DNA of 64,000 nt, from positions 1-64,000 of the forward strand of contig CADBXF010000003.1 of the NCBI GenBank assembly GCA_902798585.1, in the 5' to 3' direction. The stretch is from an uncultured Lachnospiraceae bacterium. Its GTDB lineage: Bacteria; Bacillota; Clostridia; Lachnospirales; Lachnospiraceae. The notes beneath the pieces are model-generated. The model ran no database searches. It saw only the letters and a program-made list of their open reading frames with translations, and had not been told where the DNA came from. Positions 61,592-64,000 of the stretch are shown here, one piece after another (the stretch's first letter is position 1; each line of letters starts with the position of its first letter). Made by a program: the position numbers and the translations under genes.

Positions 61592-62647
61592 ATGAAAAAA
61601 ACGGCAGTTGTAGTTGTATTGGCAATGATTATCGGATTGTGCAGCACATCCTGTTCTCGCAAAGGGGAACAGGATGTATCTGTAAGTAAAATTGCAATTG
61701 ATTATTTGGCGATGCGGAATGTAGTGTCAAGTAAGGTGAAGAAGGCAGATTTTACCTTTTTCTCGGAGTATAAGGCAATTGTTGAACCGATTGATTATTG
61801 GAGCGTTTCGGAGCGCCTGGAATCTGCAACGGCATCGTTCTGCGACTTGAAATATTCGGAAAAAGAGCGGGTCGAAACCGGGGATGCCGTAATGGTCAGA
61901 GTATATGCGGAAGACACGCCGGGGCAGGGGACTTTCGAAGAGAAGAAATGCGTGGTTGTTGTCGGCGCGGAATTGTTTAATCGAAGCGCAGAGGAGCGCA
62001 TGATAGGAATGCGCAAAGGCGACACTGTTAAAATTGCATTGTCTGATGACGGAGTGGGAAAACGGGGAGCATCAACGAATCTTTCGGTCAGCATTGATAT
62101 TATAGCTATCGGGAAATACGAAGCAGGAGACGATTTTGAGGACTTTTTGCGGATGAACGGCTTCGCAACTTTCGATGATCTTTATCATTACCTATATGAT
62201 GTTGTAAAGGGCGAAGAAGCGTTTTTAAGTTTCAACAAGAGGAAGGCGGACTTCTTTGAAGAAGCGTTCTCAAGGTGCGAGTTTGACCTTTCGGAAGATG
62301 ATTTAAAAAACTACGCTGTTCGCATATCGGAAGAACACGAGGGTGTTGCCAGAGATTTAGGGATGAACACGGAAACATATTACTCGAGTGCTCTTAAGTC
62401 GGACCGGAACGGTTTTTTTGAGTTGTGTGTTGATTCTGCGGAGTATGAGATAAAGAGCGCGCTGGTAATCGGAATGCTGGCCTCTGAGTATGAAATTGAT
62501 GTGTCGGAGGGCGAGCTGGATGATTTTTGCAAAAGAAACACTTATGAAATCCGTTCTGACGCAGACAAAACGGTTGCAGCATTCCTTTGCCTGCAGGAGA
62601 AGGTGCTGACGCGATTCGGTGTGGTATATCAGGGTTTGGGGAATTGA
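61592..62647 (+). CDS. Lipoprotein with FKBP/trigger-factor-like domains
   Basis: 351 aa with a lipoprotein signal ending in the lipobox STSC (Cys near residue 21). Residues about 95-175 resemble the FKBP domain of trigger factor (VETGDAVMVRVYAE, then VVVGAELFNRSAEERMIGMR and KGDTVKIAL). The remainder is helical like the trigger factor C-terminal arms. It may be an extracytoplasmic folding helper. Catalytic PPIase residues are not clearly all present. Ribosome site GAAAGGGGG. Slightly more AT-rich than its neighbours. Confidence 0.7.
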   Translation: MKKTAVVVVLAMIIGLCSTSCSRKGEQDVSVSKIAIDYLAMRNVVSSKVKKADFTFFSEYKAIVEPIDYWSVSERLESATASFCDLKYSEKERVETGDAVMVRVYAEDTPGQGTFEEKKCVVVVGAELFNRSAEERMIGMRKGDTVKIALSDDGVGKRGASTNLSVSIDIIAIGKYEAGDDFEDFLRMNGFATFDDLYHYLYDVVKGEEAFLSFNKRKADFFEEAFSRCEFDLSEDDLKNYAVRISEEHEGVARDLGMNTETYYSSALKSDRNGFFELCVDSAEYEIKSALVIGMLASEYEIDVSEGELDDFCKRNTYEIRSDADKTVAAFLCLQEKVLTRFGVVYQGLGN

Positions 62648-62672
62648 CTTTTCCGGTCTTTTTCGCTACAAT
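62644..62672 (+). promoter_or_regulatory. Sigma-A promoter overlapping the end of the lipoprotein gene
   Basis: TTGACT at 62644-62649, covering the lipoprotein stop codon, then a 17-bp spacer and TACAAT at 62667-62672. It should start the transcript of the small membrane peptide and ABC ATPase. Confidence 0.7.
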
Positions 62673-62751
62673 GATTGCATGACGCCGCATTGACGGCGAA
62701 GAGCCTTCGGACAGAAGAAATACGCGCGTGCGGAAAGCACGGGCGGAGAGG

Positions 62752-62868
62752 ATGGATAAAAATATGAATTTTTTCAGCAAGAAGACGCAGAAGAAGATTA
62801 TCGTTGTGATGGCAATTATTCTTGTGCTGGTTATGGTTGCCTGCCTTCTTTCGGGAATGATGAAGTAA
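62752..62868 (+). CDS. 38-residue single-pass membrane peptide
   Basis: Starts MDKNMNFFSKKTQKKIIVVM and is followed by a hydrophobic stretch ending LLSGMMK. A basic cytoplasmic start and one membrane segment (about 16-35) fill the whole protein. GGAGAGG precedes the ATG, and a promoter lies 80 bases upstream. Four bp separate it from the ABC ATPase gene, so it may be a small partner of that transporter. Below the size most gene finders keep. Confidence 0.7.
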   Translation: MDKNMNFFSKKTQKKIIVVMAIILVLVMVACLLSGMMK

Positions 62869-62872
62869 GACG

Positions 62873-63556
62873 ATGATTACTGTCAACGGCATCAGCAAAA
62901 GATACGGGAGGAAGGTTGTGCTGCGAGAGGCCTCGTTCACCGCGAAGCAGGGCGAATGCGTTGCGATTGCGGGGGCGAACGGCAGCGGTAAATCAACCCT
63001 CTTAAAGATTCTGGCCGGCACCCTTAAAGCGGGTGGCGGCAGTTTCACTGCGTTCGGACATGACATGCTTCGGGAGGCCGGGGAGCGCGAACGACTGATC
63101 GGATATGTTCCGCAGGAAAACCCGTTGATTGCGGAGCTCACGGCGCGGGACAATCTGCGCCTGTGGTATTGCAACAGCCGCTATGACATTGAGCAGGAGC
63201 TTGAGAAGGGGACGCTTGCGATGCTCGGGATTCCCGAGTTTATCGATGTGCGCGTGGATGCCATGTCGGGCGGCATGAAGAAGCGCTTAAGCATCGGTTG
63301 TGCGGTCGCGAACGATCCCCCTGTTTTGATTCTCGATGAGCCGGATGCGGCGCTCGACCTCATCTGTAAGGAAGCTATCCGCGATTATCTGGCGGAGCAC
63401 AAGCGGCGAGGCGGAATTGTGATTATCACAACGCACGACGAGGAGGCGCTCTCTATCGTGGATAAGCTGCTGGTGATGCAGGACGGCGTCCTTCGGGAAG
63501 TCGACCGGACGCTCCGCGGCGACGGCCTTCTGGCGGAGCTCAAGCGTGGGGTGTGA
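62873..63556 (+). CDS. ABC transporter ATPase
   Basis: 227 aa. Walker A GANGSGKST, Q-loop YVPQENPLI, a signature with Met-Ser start (MSGGMKKRLSIG), Walker B VLILDEPDAALD and switch His ITTHDEEA. Similar to CcmA/NatA-like exporters. It lies between a membrane peptide and a membrane protein that continues past the window, either of which might be its transmembrane partner. The ATG at 62873 lacks a strong ribosome site but has coupled-looking spacing to the preceding stop. Confidence 0.88.
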   Translation: MITVNGISKRYGRKVVLREASFTAKQGECVAIAGANGSGKSTLLKILAGTLKAGGGSFTAFGHDMLREAGERERLIGYVPQENPLIAELTARDNLRLWYCNSRYDIEQELEKGTLAMLGIPEFIDVRVDAMSGGMKKRLSIGCAVANDPPVLILDEPDAALDLICKEAIRDYLAEHKRRGGIVIITTHDEEALSIVDKLLVMQDGVLREVDRTLRGDGLLAELKRGV

Positions 63557-63567
63557 ACGAGGTTTGT

Positions 63568-64000
63568 ATGGACGAGAAGAAGACATTGGTGCGGCCGCCG
63601 TTTGACGAGAACGGAAATGTGGTCTGGACCGATGAGGAAAAGCCGATGAAGAAAAAAGCCCTTCGGTGGTGGGTATGGCTCATCCCGGTTGGGCTTATTT
63701 GCGTTATCGGGCTCGGTGTTCTCTTGTATCGTGCGGCTAACCGCAAGACGCCGCAGGAGCTGTGTCGGGCCGCGCTTAAAGACGCATTTGCGGATGCTCT
63801 CGGATATCGCGAGCCGATGATGAAGGCACTGCATATGGAGGATCTCTCGGGGATTTTGGAGAAGGATCCGCTTGAACTCGGGCTGGCGCTCTCGCTGAAG
63901 GAGACAAATCTCACCTACGGCGATCTCGGTATCGGCGGGGAGGAAGAGAAGAGCCGGGAGCTTTCGCAGTACAACGGTTTCGGCTTCAGCGTCGACAATC
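63568..64000 (+). CDS. Start of a membrane protein (cut by the window end)
   Basis: 144 visible residues. Acidic, Pro-containing start (MDEKKTLVRPPFDENGNVVW), basic patch (KPMKKKALR) and one membrane segment (about 34-55), followed by an outer helical domain. It resembles the single-pass proteins that lie beside ABC ATPases in some Clostridia. The rest is outside the window, so the family is unknown. Weak ribosome site. Confidence 0.65.
   Translation, partial: MDEKKTLVRPPFDENGNVVWTDEEKPMKKKALRWWVWLIPVGLICVIGLGVLLYRAANRKTPQELCRAALKDAFADALGYREPMMKALHMEDLSGILEKDPLELGLALSLKETNLTYGDLGIGGEEEKSRELSQYNGFGFSVDN

Overview
The window looks like a chromosomal segment of a Gram-positive anaerobe in the class Clostridia, most likely Lachnospiraceae. 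The reasons are a T-box-controlled methionyl-tRNA synthetase gene, the Bacillota-type gene order hup / rqcP / divIC / tilS / hpt / ftsH, a FeoB-associated Cys-rich mini-protein, several lipoproteins, strong AGGAGG ribosome sites and sigma-A promoters that nearly all have 17-bp spacers. The DNA is GC-rich, except for an AT-richer island at about 9.4-13.6 kb. The taxonomic call is inference from gene content.

Layout. 0-9.3 kb: end of an unknown gene, a Met T-box leader followed by two copies of a structured 101-bp repeat, metG, an ABC-transporter pair with a degenerate ATPase, malQ and a COG2509-type flavoprotein. 9.4-13.6 kb: an AT-rich cassette (large secreted protein, membrane-anchored protein, MacB-like fused ABC exporter). 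13.7-16.9 kb (minus strand): a D,D-carboxypeptidase, an AraD-type epimerase and an orphan metal-type ABC ATPase. 17.2-24.2 kb: a zinc-ribbon membrane protein, a small membrane protein, HU, RqcP, DivIC, TilS, Hpt, FtsH and a Cys-rich mini-protein.

24.5-50.2 kb is the centrepiece: a surface-glycan locus in two transcription units. Unit 1 (promoter 24529, terminator 39361) encodes a CapD-like sugar dehydratase, the initiating sugar-phosphate transferase, an aldo/keto reductase, a split transketolase, three LicD-family phosphotransferases, a Wzy-type polymerase, a Wzx-type flippase, a TarI/IspD-type cytidylyltransferase, a reductase/epimerase, and two tandem LicC-like nucleotidyltransferases that each carry an N-terminal winged helix. 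Unit 2 (promoter 39388, terminator 50218) encodes a complete binding-protein-dependent ABC importer, PEP mutase fused to a cytidylyltransferase, a metallophosphoesterase, an SDR epimerase, a third LicC-like nucleotidyltransferase, an unrecognised Rossmann dehydrogenase, phosphonopyruvate decarboxylase and a GT2 glycosyltransferase. Together these suggest that a C-P bonded headgroup is made from PEP, activated with CTP and attached by LicD enzymes to a Wzy-polymerised polysaccharide. The aminotransferase expected for 2-aminoethylphosphonate is missing, so the headgroup may be made differently or completed by a gene elsewhere.

50.4-59.1 kb: a 1743-residue secreted protein (four repeats, a parallel beta-helix, seven repeats) and two paralogous Wzz-like membrane proteins. 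59.1-64 kb: a GH13 glucan hydrolase, a trigger-factor-like lipoprotein, a 38-residue membrane peptide, an ABC ATPase and the start of a membrane protein cut by the window end. I saw no rRNA, tRNA, CRISPR array, transposase or integrase.
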